The notes beneath the pieces are model-generated. The model searched no databases. It saw only the letters and a program-made list of their open reading frames with translations, and was not told the DNA's origin. This document shows positions 1 to 4,944 of a DNA stretch of 6,829 bases, piece after piece; the first letter of the stretch is position 1; each line of letters opens with the position of its first letter. The stretch is taken from the NCBI GenBank assembly GCA_024641805.1, contig JAHECJ010000111.1, positions 1-6,829 of the forward strand, given 5' to 3'. The stretch is from Desulfococcus sp. (GTDB taxonomy: Bacteria > Desulfobacterota > Desulfobacteria > Desulfobacterales > Desulfosalsimonadaceae). The position numbers and the translations under genes are program-made.

Positions 1-390
1 GGAAACCCGGGCGACTTTAAACAATAGGCCCCAAAGGCCGCCGATTTTTGGCAGACCGAATGTTTTTCTCTGATCCAGCCAGAGGATGGCCGGGCGAAGG
101 GGTTTTCCTTCTTTATCTACATTGATGACGGTTCCCCGCTGGGTGGTCAGTGAAACGCCGGCGATCCGGTTTTTATCAATTCCTTTCTGCGCCCACAATC
201 CCTGACAGGCATTGCACAGGGTCTTCCAGTACATCTCGGGATCTTGCTCCGCCCAACCGGGATGCTCGGAATAATAAGGTTCAAAAGGTATTTTTTGAAT
301 CGCCATCATATTGCCGGAAAGATCAAAAATCATTGCTTTCAGGCTCTGGGTGCCGTTGTCAATGGCAAGTAACAGATCTTTATTTTTCAT
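1..390 (-). CDS. FGGY-family carbohydrate kinase, N-terminal fragment (runs off left edge)
   Basis: An open frame of 130 codons with no stop starts at 390 and continues past the window edge. It begins MKNKDLLLAIDNGTQSLKAM. The DNGTQS stretch (residues 11-16) is the first phosphate-binding motif of the FGGY/actin-like kinase fold. HPGWAEQDP (43-51) and the TTQRGT...AILWLDQR block (82-108) are typical of the FGGY N-terminal domain. The family phosphorylates sugars or polyols with ATP in the cytoplasm. The TTQRGT region recalls glycerol kinase and xylulokinase, but the specificity-determining C-terminal half is missing, so the substrate is not assigned. The start is supported by AGGGGGT at 402-396, 5 bases upstream. 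It lies 43 bases downstream of fadR on the same strand with no terminator seen between, so co-transcription is likely. A full family member has about 500 residues. Confidence 0.88.
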   Translation of the reverse strand, partial: MKNKDLLLAIDNGTQSLKAMIFDLSGNMMAIQKIPFEPYYSEHPGWAEQDPEMYWKTLCNACQGLWAQKGIDKNRIAGVSLTTQRGTVINVDKEGKPLRPAILWLDQRKTFGLPKIGGLWGLLFKVARVS

Positions 391-433
391 ACGCTACCCC
401 CTGTGGTGAATGGTTCTTTTGACCTTCTGCATT

Positions 434-1126
434 TCAAACATTTTTTATCCGGGTCCAGATTTCAATGCTTTTTTTCATGGCGTTTCTGACCACGTCTTCG
501 ACCACCTTATCATTGTTGACTTCAATCGCGTGCTGCAGATTTTCATAAAATTTCAATGATGCCTGGCGAGCATCTGTCTCATTAAAATAGAAAATTGCCA
601 TGGTTTTAAAGATCGAAGTAAAATCATTTAGTATTAAGGGATAGACTGGATTTCCCGAATGGACGGCCATCAGCTGCTGCAGGTGCCAGTCGAATTCGGT
701 AAACGCATCCGGGGTGTTTTCCAGTGTTTTGTGCAAGGCAAGTTTGTCATATATAATGGATGGTGCACGGGTCACCGCCATTCTGGCGATGGGCGGTGTC
801 AAAATTTCCCTGAGTTCAAGAAGATAAATGATAAATGATTCCGGCAGCACTTCACTGTAACGGACCATTGTTCCCAGCAGGCGCAATCCTCCGGATTCCC
901 AGTAATTGTTCACCTCAGTGGGTTTTCCGTGACGGATCGTAATCCAGCCTTCACCGGCAAGACGCTGCAGTGTTTCACGGATGGTGGGCCGGGTCACGCA
1001 GAACTGTTCCGCCAGACACCGTTCCGATGGTAATGCGGAACCGGAAGGATAGGTGCCGTCAAGAATGGCGCAAATGAGTTTATGTTCTGTAAACTGGGCC
1101 GGACGAAATGGCTTGTCAAAATTCAT
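434..1126 (-). CDS. fadR: FadR, GntR-family fatty-acyl-CoA-responsive regulator
   Basis: The 230-residue product closely follows E. coli FadR (239 residues) as recalled from memory. It has an N-terminal winged helix (about residues 10-75) and a helical acyl-CoA-binding C-terminal domain. The block VTRPTIRETLQRLAGEGW (44-61) and the wing HGKPTEVNNYWES (66-78) are near-identical to E. coli, including the DNA-contacting Arg36, Thr45, Arg46, Arg50 and His66 equivalents. The C-terminal SIEIW matches SGEIW of the E. coli ligand-binding end (Ser219 and Trp223 there), while the neighbouring Gly216 equivalent is Met. FadR represses fatty acid degradation genes and activates some synthesis genes; long-chain acyl-CoA releases it from DNA. 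AGAAGG at 1138-1133 precedes the ATG by 6 bases. A FadR-like operator lies across the gene's own -10 element. The exact ligand and regulon here are inferred. Confidence 0.88.
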   Translation of the reverse strand: MNFDKPFRPAQFTEHKLICAILDGTYPSGSALPSERCLAEQFCVTRPTIRETLQRLAGEGWITIRHGKPTEVNNYWESGGLRLLGTMVRYSEVLPESFIIYLLELREILTPPIARMAVTRAPSIIYDKLALHKTLENTPDAFTEFDWHLQQLMAVHSGNPVYPLILNDFTSIFKTMAIFYFNETDARQASLKFYENLQHAIEVNNDKVVEDVVRNAMKKSIEIWTRIKNV

Positions 1127-1162
1127 TCAAAACCTTCTGTTTAATGGCTGCTCCATATTGGT

Positions 1163-1179
1163 AAGAGGTCATACCAGTT
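1163..1179. promoter_or_regulatory. Putative FadR operator overlapping the fadR -10
   Basis: On the minus strand the site reads AACTGGTATGACCTCTT. The E. coli FadR consensus as I recall it is AACTGGTCNGACCTGTT; the two agree at 14 of 17 positions, including both TGGT/ACC cores. The site covers the whole -10 hexamer (1173-1168) of the predicted fadR promoter, so bound FadR would block RNA polymerase. This supports negative autoregulation and independently supports the identity of the adjacent gene. Confidence 0.72.
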
Positions 1180-1196
1180 TTAGCGGTTTTTGTCAA
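1168..1196 (-). promoter_or_regulatory. Predicted sigma70 promoter of fadR
   Basis: Reading the minus strand, a perfect -35 TTGACA (1196-1191) is followed after 17 bases by the -10 TATGAC (1173-1168, 4 of 6 to consensus). Transcription would start near 1162, giving a 5' leader of about 35 bases before the fadR ATG. The -10 lies inside the FadR-like operator. Since the lipase gene upstream has no clear terminator, some read-through from it is possible. Confidence 0.65.
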
Positions 1197-1239
1197 TGGA
1201 TAGTTCGAGTATGGACCGTCCTAATGCTGGACAGGGTGA

Positions 1240-2136
1240 CTATAATTTATGAAGATAAGGCTTGAGCTGCATCCGGGCGCAATTATAGCCTTCGTCGATT
1301 AACGTTGTTGCCTGCCGAAGGGAGAAATTAAGCAATGATGTGAATCCAAGCATGCGCGTCGGTGCCACGGTTAAAATACTTGTGCCTTTCGCGGCAAGCT
1401 GAAGTTGCGGGGAATTCGGCAGGGGAGTTCTGTGACAGGCTGCATCCGGGTTGTTTTGCCAGGAAGAATCAGGAAGCGCGTTCGTATAGGAACCTATCAG
1501 GAAATGTTCAAAAACAAGCTCGGCCACTTGCATGGAGGTTTTAGGTTCTTTGGTGTTAAATGCGCCCACCGGTGAATGCAGCACAACGATAATCTCCCTG
1601 GCATCAAGCTGGAGTGCCGGTGAAATTGGTGTATTGACCATCAGGCCGGCGTCCCAATAGGGAACACCATCGATATATTCCCAGCCGAAAAGTCCGGGAA
1701 TCGCGCTGGCCGCCATAAGATGCTGTACATTAATCGCGTGTTGGTTGAAATAGACGATCTGATTCGTAAACATGTTCAGGGCGCTGATGAGTATTTCCTG
1801 CTTGCTGTTTTTAAGGGCATTAAGGTTTATATGCGACTCAAGAAGTTTTCTTAACGGGCGGGTATCGGACAGCGGGGAATACCGCTTTCGGCTTATAAGG
1901 GAACGCAGGATAATCGGCAGTGCGACGCGGTACATTTTTTCCCGGCGATAGGTCTTCCACAGGCGGGTCAATTGATCGATAGTTATTCCGGAACCCAAAG
2001 CAGCGGCATTTATGGCGCCGACCGATGTACCGCAGATCAGGTCGGGAACCCAGTTGATCTCGTTAAGGTATTTTATGACACCGACTTGAAAGGCGCCCCG
2101 GGCGCCCCCGCCGGATAGTATTAAAGCATTTTTCAT
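1240..2136 (-). CDS. Patatin-like phospholipase / lipid acyl hydrolase
   Basis: The 298-residue product has all patatin-family marks in order. The oxyanion-hole motif is GGGARG (9-14). The nucleophile elbow is GTSVG (36-40), with Ser38 as predicted nucleophile. The ASAIPGLF block is at 143-150. The catalytic Asp162 lies in YWDAGLMVNTP, where DAG replaces the usual DGG/DGA but keeps the Asp of the Ser-Asp dyad. No signal peptide or membrane helix is evident, so the enzyme should be cytoplasmic and act on membrane or storage-lipid acyl esters; the true substrate is unknown. The start is the only sensible one, just before the first beta strand and GGGARG; the ribosome site (GCGGGG, 2145-2141 region) is weak. 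It diverges from the phasin gene and lies 113 bases upstream of fadR on the same strand. A role in mobilising neutral lipid or PHA is inferred from neighbours. Some PHA depolymerases are patatin-like, but no sequence feature here proves that. Confidence 0.9.
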   Translation of the reverse strand: MKNALILSGGGARGAFQVGVIKYLNEINWVPDLICGTSVGAINAAALGSGITIDQLTRLWKTYRREKMYRVALPIILRSLISRKRYSPLSDTRPLRKLLESHINLNALKNSKQEILISALNMFTNQIVYFNQHAINVQHLMAASAIPGLFGWEYIDGVPYWDAGLMVNTPISPALQLDAREIIVVLHSPVGAFNTKEPKTSMQVAELVFEHFLIGSYTNALPDSSWQNNPDAACHRTPLPNSPQLQLAAKGTSILTVAPTRMLGFTSLLNFSLRQATTLIDEGYNCARMQLKPYLHKL

Positions 2137-2172
2137 TAAGCCCCGCTGGAATTTAAGTGTTTCGTGCGGTTC

Positions 2173-2201
2173 AGCTTAGTTGATCAATATTTTCATGTCA
2201 A
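2173..2201 (-). promoter_or_regulatory. Candidate sigma70 promoter for the patatin-like gene
   Basis: On the minus strand a perfect -35 TTGACA (2201-2196) is followed after 17 bases by TAAGCT (2178-2173), a weak -10 with 3 of 6 matches. An A/T tract (2214-2222) lies just upstream, as an UP element would. The start point would be near 2166, leaving a leader of about 30 bases before the ATG at 2136. A short palindrome TTGATCAA lies in the spacer. The placement is good but the -10 is poor. Confidence 0.45.
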
Positions 2202-2242
2202 TTCGGTTTGTCTAAAAAAAAATTATTATCGGAAAAAAAAGC

Positions 2243-2273
2243 TTGACACGGATAACGCGATGCGTCATATAGG
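2243..2273 (+). promoter_or_regulatory. Promoter P1 (upstream phasin promoter), operator in spacer
   Basis: A perfect -35 TTGACA (2243-2248) is preceded directly by an eight-A tract. A -10 TATAGG (2268-2273) follows at a long 19-base spacing, with CATATA (2266-2271) as a 17-base alternative. The spacer is almost filled by palindrome O1. The -10 starts at the last base of the palindrome, exactly as in P2. A transcript from here would carry a leader of about 245 bases before the phasin ATG. Confidence 0.5.
2252..2268. promoter_or_regulatory. Palindromic operator O1 in P1 spacer
   Basis: The site is ATAACGCGATGCGTCAT: half-sites ATAACGC and ATGACGC (on the opposite strand) separated by three bases. 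It differs from O3 on the opposite strand only in one centre base. Its position between -35 and -10 is typical for a repressor of the TetR or similar dimeric type. It does not resemble the FadR site upstream of fadR. Confidence 0.65.
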
Positions 2274-2277
2274 GCAC

Positions 2278-2294
2278 ATAACGCATCGCGTTAT
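2278..2294. promoter_or_regulatory. Palindromic operator O2 just downstream of P1
   Basis: The site is ATAACGCATCGCGTTAT, a perfect inverted repeat with 7-base arms (ATAACGC) and a three-base centre. Read on the minus strand it matches O1 at 16 of 17 positions. Its centre is 26 bases from that of O1, over or just past the P1 start point, where binding would also block transcription. Confidence 0.65.
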
Positions 2295-2371
2295 TTTTGT
2301 ACTCGAATTAAATTTAAGGCTAATTTTCATTTTTATCTCCTCGAAGTGTGCGGCAGAACGTAATAAAGTGC

Positions 2372-2400
2372 TTGACTCATGACGCATTGCGTTATATATT
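2372..2400 (+). promoter_or_regulatory. Promoter P2 (main phasin promoter), operator in spacer
   Basis: TTGACT (2372-2377, 5 of 6) and TATATT (2395-2400, 5 of 6) are spaced by exactly 17 bases, which makes this the best sigma70 promoter in the window. Palindrome O3 fills the spacer. Transcription would start near 2407, inside O4, with a leader of about 119 bases before the phasin ATG. Confidence 0.7.
2379..2395. promoter_or_regulatory. Palindromic operator O3 in P2 spacer
   Basis: The site is ATGACGCATTGCGTTAT, which on the opposite strand is ATAACGCAATGCGTCAT and so equals O1 except for one centre base. It lies between the -35 and -10 of P2 and its last base is the first base of the -10. 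Confidence 0.68.
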
Positions 2401-2417
2401 ATAGCTCAATGCGTCAT
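2401..2417. promoter_or_regulatory. Degenerate operator O4 at the P2 start point
   Basis: The site is ATAGCTCAATGCGTCAT. The right half GCGTCAT is intact and the left half matches ATAACGC at 5 of 7 positions; overall it matches O3 (opposite strand) at 15 of 17. Its centre is 22 bases from that of O3 and it spans the predicted P2 start site. Confidence 0.55.
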
Positions 2418-2525
2418 TGAGGCCTTTCACAACTTCAGGATGCGTTTAACAGTAACTGTGTTTCCGGTAGATTTAACCGACTTGACATATTTATCCAATA
2501 ACAATTTTTTCAGGAGGGTACAACA

Positions 2526-3077
2526 ATGGCTAAGAAAGCAGCGAAAAAAGAAGCAGCAAAAAAAAACGTGATCGTAGAAAAAATTCAGAAGACGTCTGAA
2601 ACCGTATCGGGGAAAATCAAGGATTACAACGAAAAGTATCTGGCAAAAACCATTGAAAAGGGCAAAGATACCTTCAAAGAATACAACCAAAAGTACGTTG
2701 CCAAAAATATTGAAAAAGGAAAAGAGACATTCAAGGAATACAATGATAAATATGTGGTGAAATCAATTGAAAAGGGCAAAGAATACATTGACGGGCCCTA
2801 CAAGAAGATTTCTAAAACCGTGGACGAGGTTTTGGCAAAGGGTCGGGATATGGAAAAAGACGCCCTTAAAAAATTCGATGAAGCAGTAGAAAAGAGCAAA
2901 AAATTCATGTACAAAATCCCCATGGTGGAAACCGTTGAAAAAAAAGTCACCGATAGCCTGAATTCTCTCCCCGGCATCATCAATATGCCGAATAAAGGTG
3001 AGATCGAAAAACTGACAATGGCCATGCAGGCATTGAACACCAGCATCGAAACATTGAAAAAACAGAAAACCGTCTAA
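2526..3077 (+). CDS. Phasin-like, Lys-rich PHA granule-associated protein
   Basis: The 183-residue product is almost entirely helical and very basic (about 42 Lys, one Arg, no Cys, His or Trp). The N-terminus MAKKAAKKEAAKK recalls the basic AK-rich segments of PhaF-type phasins. Residues 33-89 hold three 19-residue repeats. The C-terminus (about 154-178) has MPNKGEIEKL followed by a clean heptad pattern, Ile160-Leu163-Met167-Leu170-Ile174-Leu177, matching the terminal zipper of PhaF/PhaI-type granule proteins as I recall it. Phasins coat PHA inclusions and control their number and size. The start is fixed by AGGAGGG (2512-2518), 7 bases before ATG. Two operator-bearing promoters, a strong ribosome site and a private terminator suggest a highly expressed, tightly regulated single-gene unit. 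It could instead coat neutral lipid droplets, since a WS/DGAT is nearby. No PHA synthase lies in the window, so phasin function is inferred from sequence type and the PhaR-like neighbour. Confidence 0.72.
   Translation: MAKKAAKKEAAKKNVIVEKIQKTSETVSGKIKDYNEKYLAKTIEKGKDTFKEYNQKYVAKNIEKGKETFKEYNDKYVVKSIEKGKEYIDGPYKKISKTVDEVLAKGRDMEKDALKKFDEAVEKSKKFMYKIPMVETVEKKVTDSLNSLPGIINMPNKGEIEKLTMAMQALNTSIETLKKQKTV
2622..2792 (+). repeat. Three tandem 19-residue (57-base) coding repeats in the phasin gene
   Basis: Residues 33-51, 52-70 and 71-89 follow the pattern [DE]YNxKY[LV][AV]KxIEKGKxxxx; the first two units end FK. The units differ at the DNA level, so the duplication is not recent, yet Tyr, Asn, Lys-Tyr and IEKGK are held in each. 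The regular 19-residue period would give an extended amphipathic helix with Lys/Glu and Tyr/Phe faces. A surface-binding role is inferred. Confidence 0.85.
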
Positions 3078-3092
3078 TCGATTTGAATCAGT

Positions 3093-3126
3093 CGGCGGCA
3101 TACTATAAAGGTGTGCCGCCGTTTTT
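3093..3126 (+). terminator. Intrinsic terminator after the phasin gene
   Basis: A perfect 8-bp GC-rich stem, CGGCGGCA (3093-3100) with TGCCGCCG (3114-3121), has a 13-base loop and is followed at once by TTTTT (3122-3126). It starts 16 bases after the phasin stop codon. It separates the phasin transcript from the downstream regulator/ATPase genes. Confidence 0.85.
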
Positions 3127-3148
3127 ATTGAAGACGTCGCAGATATTT

Positions 3149-3177
3149 TTGTTTTTAGTTTTTTTTTGTGTTATACA
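3149..3177 (+). promoter_or_regulatory. Weak candidate promoter for the PhaR-like/ATPase operon
   Basis: TTGTTT (3149-3154) and TATACA (3172-3177) are 17 bases apart in a very T-rich stretch between the phasin terminator and the next gene. Matches are 3 of 6 and 4 of 6. A promoter is expected here because a terminator precedes the region, but this exact placement is uncertain. No copy of the O1-O4 palindrome is visible here. Confidence 0.28.
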
Positions 3178-3231
3178 TAATCAAATTTTTCAGTTTATTG
3201 CTAACCATATTTTAATTAATTAATGCACGCA

Positions 3232-3238
3232 AAGGAGG
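3232..3238 (+). promoter_or_regulatory. Ribosome binding site that fixes the PhaR-like start
   Basis: AAGGAGG lies 5 bases before the ATG at 3244. An in-frame ATG at 3223 lies upstream of this site and would add seven residues (MHAKEVR) that are encoded by the ribosome site itself, so 3244 is the better start. It also places MYTIKKYANGRFYDT at the N-terminus, as in PhaR proteins. Confidence 0.88.
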
Positions 3239-3243
3239 TCCGG

Positions 3244-3882
3244 ATGTATACTATTAAGAAATATGCCAATGGTCGATTTTATGATACCGTTACCAAAAAT
3301 TACATCACTCGGTCCCAGATTTCTGAATTAATGCGTTCCAAAAAAGACATTGAAATTGTGGACACCCAATCCGGAAAGAATATTACCAGCGATATCGTTT
3401 CACAGATCAAGGCCAAGGATGCAAAATCCGGCAAAGCGAAACCAAAAGCAAAAAAGGCGGCTTCTAAAAAGAAAAAAGACGAATCCGCAAGCTTTATTGT
3501 TCAGCTTTTCCGAAAAGGCGGTGACACATTGTCTGATTATGGTAAGAAATATGCTTCGATGTGGCAGGAAATGCTGACCATGTCCAAAGAAGAAGTGGAC
3601 AAGGTTGTTAATCTGCTGGTGAAAGACAATAAGATTTCTGAATTCGAAGCAACCAAACTGAAAAAAGAAATACTAAAATATCGCGATAATATCCAGAGCT
3701 GGATTACTAAAAATATTGATCATCGAATTAATGAAGTGCTCAACAGGATGAACCTTGCGAGTCGCGACCAGGTACTCGAACTCACGGCGAAAATCGGCGA
3801 TTTGAATAATAAAATCGTAAAACTTGAAAAAGCAAAAGCGGTCCCGAAGAAAGTGGCAGCGCCCGCAAAATCAAAGAAATAA
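3244..3882 (+). CDS. phaR: PhaR-like PHA regulator: DNA-binding domain joined to phasin-like helical half
   Basis: The 212-residue product has two parts. Residues 1-56 are the PHB/PHA accumulation regulator DNA-binding domain: IKKYANGRFYDT (4-15), YITRSQISELM (20-30) and IVDTQSGKNIT (38-48) match the PhaR N-terminal pattern. A Lys/Ala-rich linker (57-80) follows. Then comes a helical region (81-196) of phasin type, ending in NLASRDQVLEL and a perfect heptad series Val177-Leu180-Ile184-Leu187-Ile191-Leu194, and a basic AVPKKVAAPAKSKK tail. Classical PhaR represses phasin and its own gene and is released by binding nascent PHA granules. Here the sensing half looks like a phasin rather than the usual short second PhaR domain (inference from memory of the family). 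It sits 166 bases after the phasin gene, beyond a terminator, and 81 bases before the first ATPase, with no clear terminator there, so it probably heads an operon with the two ATPases. The palindromes O1-O4 are candidate targets, unproven. The gene symbol applies to the N-terminal domain. Confidence 0.82.
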   Translation: MYTIKKYANGRFYDTVTKNYITRSQISELMRSKKDIEIVDTQSGKNITSDIVSQIKAKDAKSGKAKPKAKKAASKKKKDESASFIVQLFRKGGDTLSDYGKKYASMWQEMLTMSKEEVDKVVNLLVKDNKISEFEATKLKKEILKYRDNIQSWITKNIDHRINEVLNRMNLASRDQVLELTAKIGDLNNKIVKLEKAKAVPKKVAAPAKSKK

Positions 3883-3940
3883 TCGAAGATCCGTTCCGCC
3901 GGTTTTCAAAACAGCAGTTGAAAATACGGATGAACATCAT

Positions 3941-3960
3941 GGCGCCGGATTACCGGTGCC
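3941..3960 (+). other. GC-rich hairpin directly before the first ATPase start codon
   Basis: GGCGCCGG (3941-3948) can pair with CCGGTGCC (3953-3960): eight pairs including one G-U, with an ATTA loop. It ends 3 bases before the ATG at 3964. There is no T run, so it is not an intrinsic terminator. No Shine-Dalgarno sequence is visible upstream of this ATG, so the stem would occupy the ribosome landing site in the mRNA. Translational control is inferred. Confidence 0.45.
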
Positions 3961-3963
3961 GGA

Positions 3964-4944
3964 ATGGCTGATATGACTTTAGCAGGAGAACCCGCAGGCG
4001 CATGGCTTAAGCGGTTGTTTTCCCGCCGTTTGATTTTTGTGATGGGAAAAGGAGGGGTTGGCAAGACAACCATCAGCGTCGCACTTGCTTATGCCGCCCA
4101 GCGCATGAACAAAAAAATTCTTCTGGTGGAAATCGGTGATGCGGATTCCATTGGAAAGCTTTACCTTGAAAGACCCCTGCCGGACTTTCCCCGGCAATTG
4201 ATGCAAAACATATGGGGAGTGCGTGTCGAGCCCAGGGCAGAATTGGAAGCCTATGTCCGGGCGCATGTTACACCGGGATTCATTGCGGGCAAAATTATCC
4301 GCAGCAGGTTATTTGATTATCTTTTTGAAGCCACCCCCGGTTTAAAAGAAGTCATGAGTCTTGGTCGTTTGTGGCGATGGGAAAAGGATGAAAATAATCC
4401 CTCCGGATCATCCTTTGATCTTATCATCGTGGATGCACCTGCGACGGGTCATGGAATAAGCCTCCTGCGCCTTCCGGATCTATTGATCAAAATGATCCGG
4501 GTAGGCCCGGTGGCAAACCAGATACGGGTCCTGCAGCGACTTTTAAAAAACCATCAAAAAACTGGCCTTGTGCTGGTCGCCCTTCCCGAAGAACTCCCGG
4601 TCAATGAAGCCATGGAATTCTACTCTGAGGCGGAAGAGACTCTGGATATGCCGGTTGCCGCCACATTCATCAATTGCGTATATCCCGCGGCGTTCAGCCC
4701 AAATGAAATTCAGCAGATTGAATTTCTTGAAAGTAGTCACCTTAAACAGTTCTCCTCCGTCGAAAAACGTATTCTTGCATCCGCCGGAAAGATCATCCTC
4801 CATCGTCGCAATCAGCAAAAGCATATTGATGAGATTTGTGCAAAAGCAAAAAACCATGTCCAGGAAGTCCCTTTTTGCTTTACAAATGATTTATCTGTGG
4901 ATGAAATTCAAAAATTGTCATCATTTAATTTTCCTGTATGTTAA
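3964..4944 (+). CDS. ArsA/Get3-family ATPase, first of a pair
   Basis: The 326-residue product has the deviant Walker A motif GKGGVGKTT (28-36) with the signature Lys29, a switch I region EIGDADS (56-62) with Asp59 in the place of the Get3 catalytic Asp, and a switch II DAPATGH (157-163), close to DTAPTGH of Get3/ArsA. The block ATPGLKEVMSLGRLW (123-137) is typical of the bacterial Get3-like branch. There is no CxxC zinc pair as in eukaryotic Get3, and no arsenite-site Cys cluster as in ArsA, so arsenite pumping is unlikely. ArsA/Get3 proteins are dimeric soluble ATPases that bind hydrophobic clients such as tail-anchored helices. An N-terminal extension of about 22 residues (AWLKRLFSRR) precedes the first strand. 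The start is 3964 or 3973; neither has a clear ribosome site. The end overlaps the next ATPase gene by 7 bases, which suggests translational coupling and a heterodimer. A role in PHA or lipid granules is inferred from context only. Confidence 0.85.
   Translation: MADMTLAGEPAGAWLKRLFSRRLIFVMGKGGVGKTTISVALAYAAQRMNKKILLVEIGDADSIGKLYLERPLPDFPRQLMQNIWGVRVEPRAELEAYVRAHVTPGFIAGKIIRSRLFDYLFEATPGLKEVMSLGRLWRWEKDENNPSGSSFDLIIVDAPATGHGISLLRLPDLLIKMIRVGPVANQIRVLQRLLKNHQKTGLVLVALPEELPVNEAMEFYSEAEETLDMPVAATFINCVYPAAFSPNEIQQIEFLESSHLKQFSSVEKRILASAGKIILHRRNQQKHIDEICAKAKNHVQEVPFCFTNDLSVDEIQKLSSFNFPVC

Larger units (their letters stand above)
2137..2525. promoter_or_regulatory. Gene-free divergent regulatory region between lipase and phasin genes
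   Basis: These 389 bases contain no convincing coding frame. From left to right they hold a minus-strand promoter candidate (2173-2201), two A-tracts (nine A at 2214-2222, eight A at 2233-2240) that could act as UP elements for promoters on either side, promoter P1 with two palindromes, about 80 AT-rich bases with nothing recognised, promoter P2 with two further palindromes, and a leader of about 120 bases that ends in the phasin ribosome binding site AGGAGGG (2512-2518). A perfect small palindrome ACAGTAACTGT (2449-2459) sits in the leader; its role is unknown. Confidence 0.75.

Noticed and set aside
150..422. Plus-strand open frame of 90 codons near the left edge
   Set aside because: It lies opposite the FGGY kinase gene, has no recognisable motif and a low-complexity Ser/Arg-rich product; the minus-strand frame has clear family motifs.
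2252..2300. O1 plus O2 read as an intrinsic terminator stem followed by TTATTTTTG
   Set aside because: The 16/17 pairing and T-rich 3' flank look terminator-like, but no plus-strand gene lies upstream, the stem overlaps a promoter, and the same half-sites recur in a second promoter, which favours operators.
2482..2510. TTGACA at 2482-2487 as a third phasin promoter
   Set aside because: No acceptable -10 at 16-18 bases spacing (the region is a T run), and the start point would fall on the ribosome binding site.
2427..3101. Several minus-strand frames across the phasin gene with Phe/Cys-rich products
   Set aside because: They are antisense images of Lys/Glu-rich coding sequence and lack ribosome sites and motifs.
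3223..3243. Upstream ATG at 3223 as start of the PhaR-like gene
   Set aside because: The added codons contain the AAGGAGG ribosome site that serves the ATG at 3244, and the extension is not part of the PhaR domain.
3903..3924. Inverted repeat TTTTCAA...TTGAAAA after the PhaR-like gene as a terminator
   Set aside because: The 7-bp stem is AT-rich and no T run follows; the ATPase genes are more likely co-transcribed.
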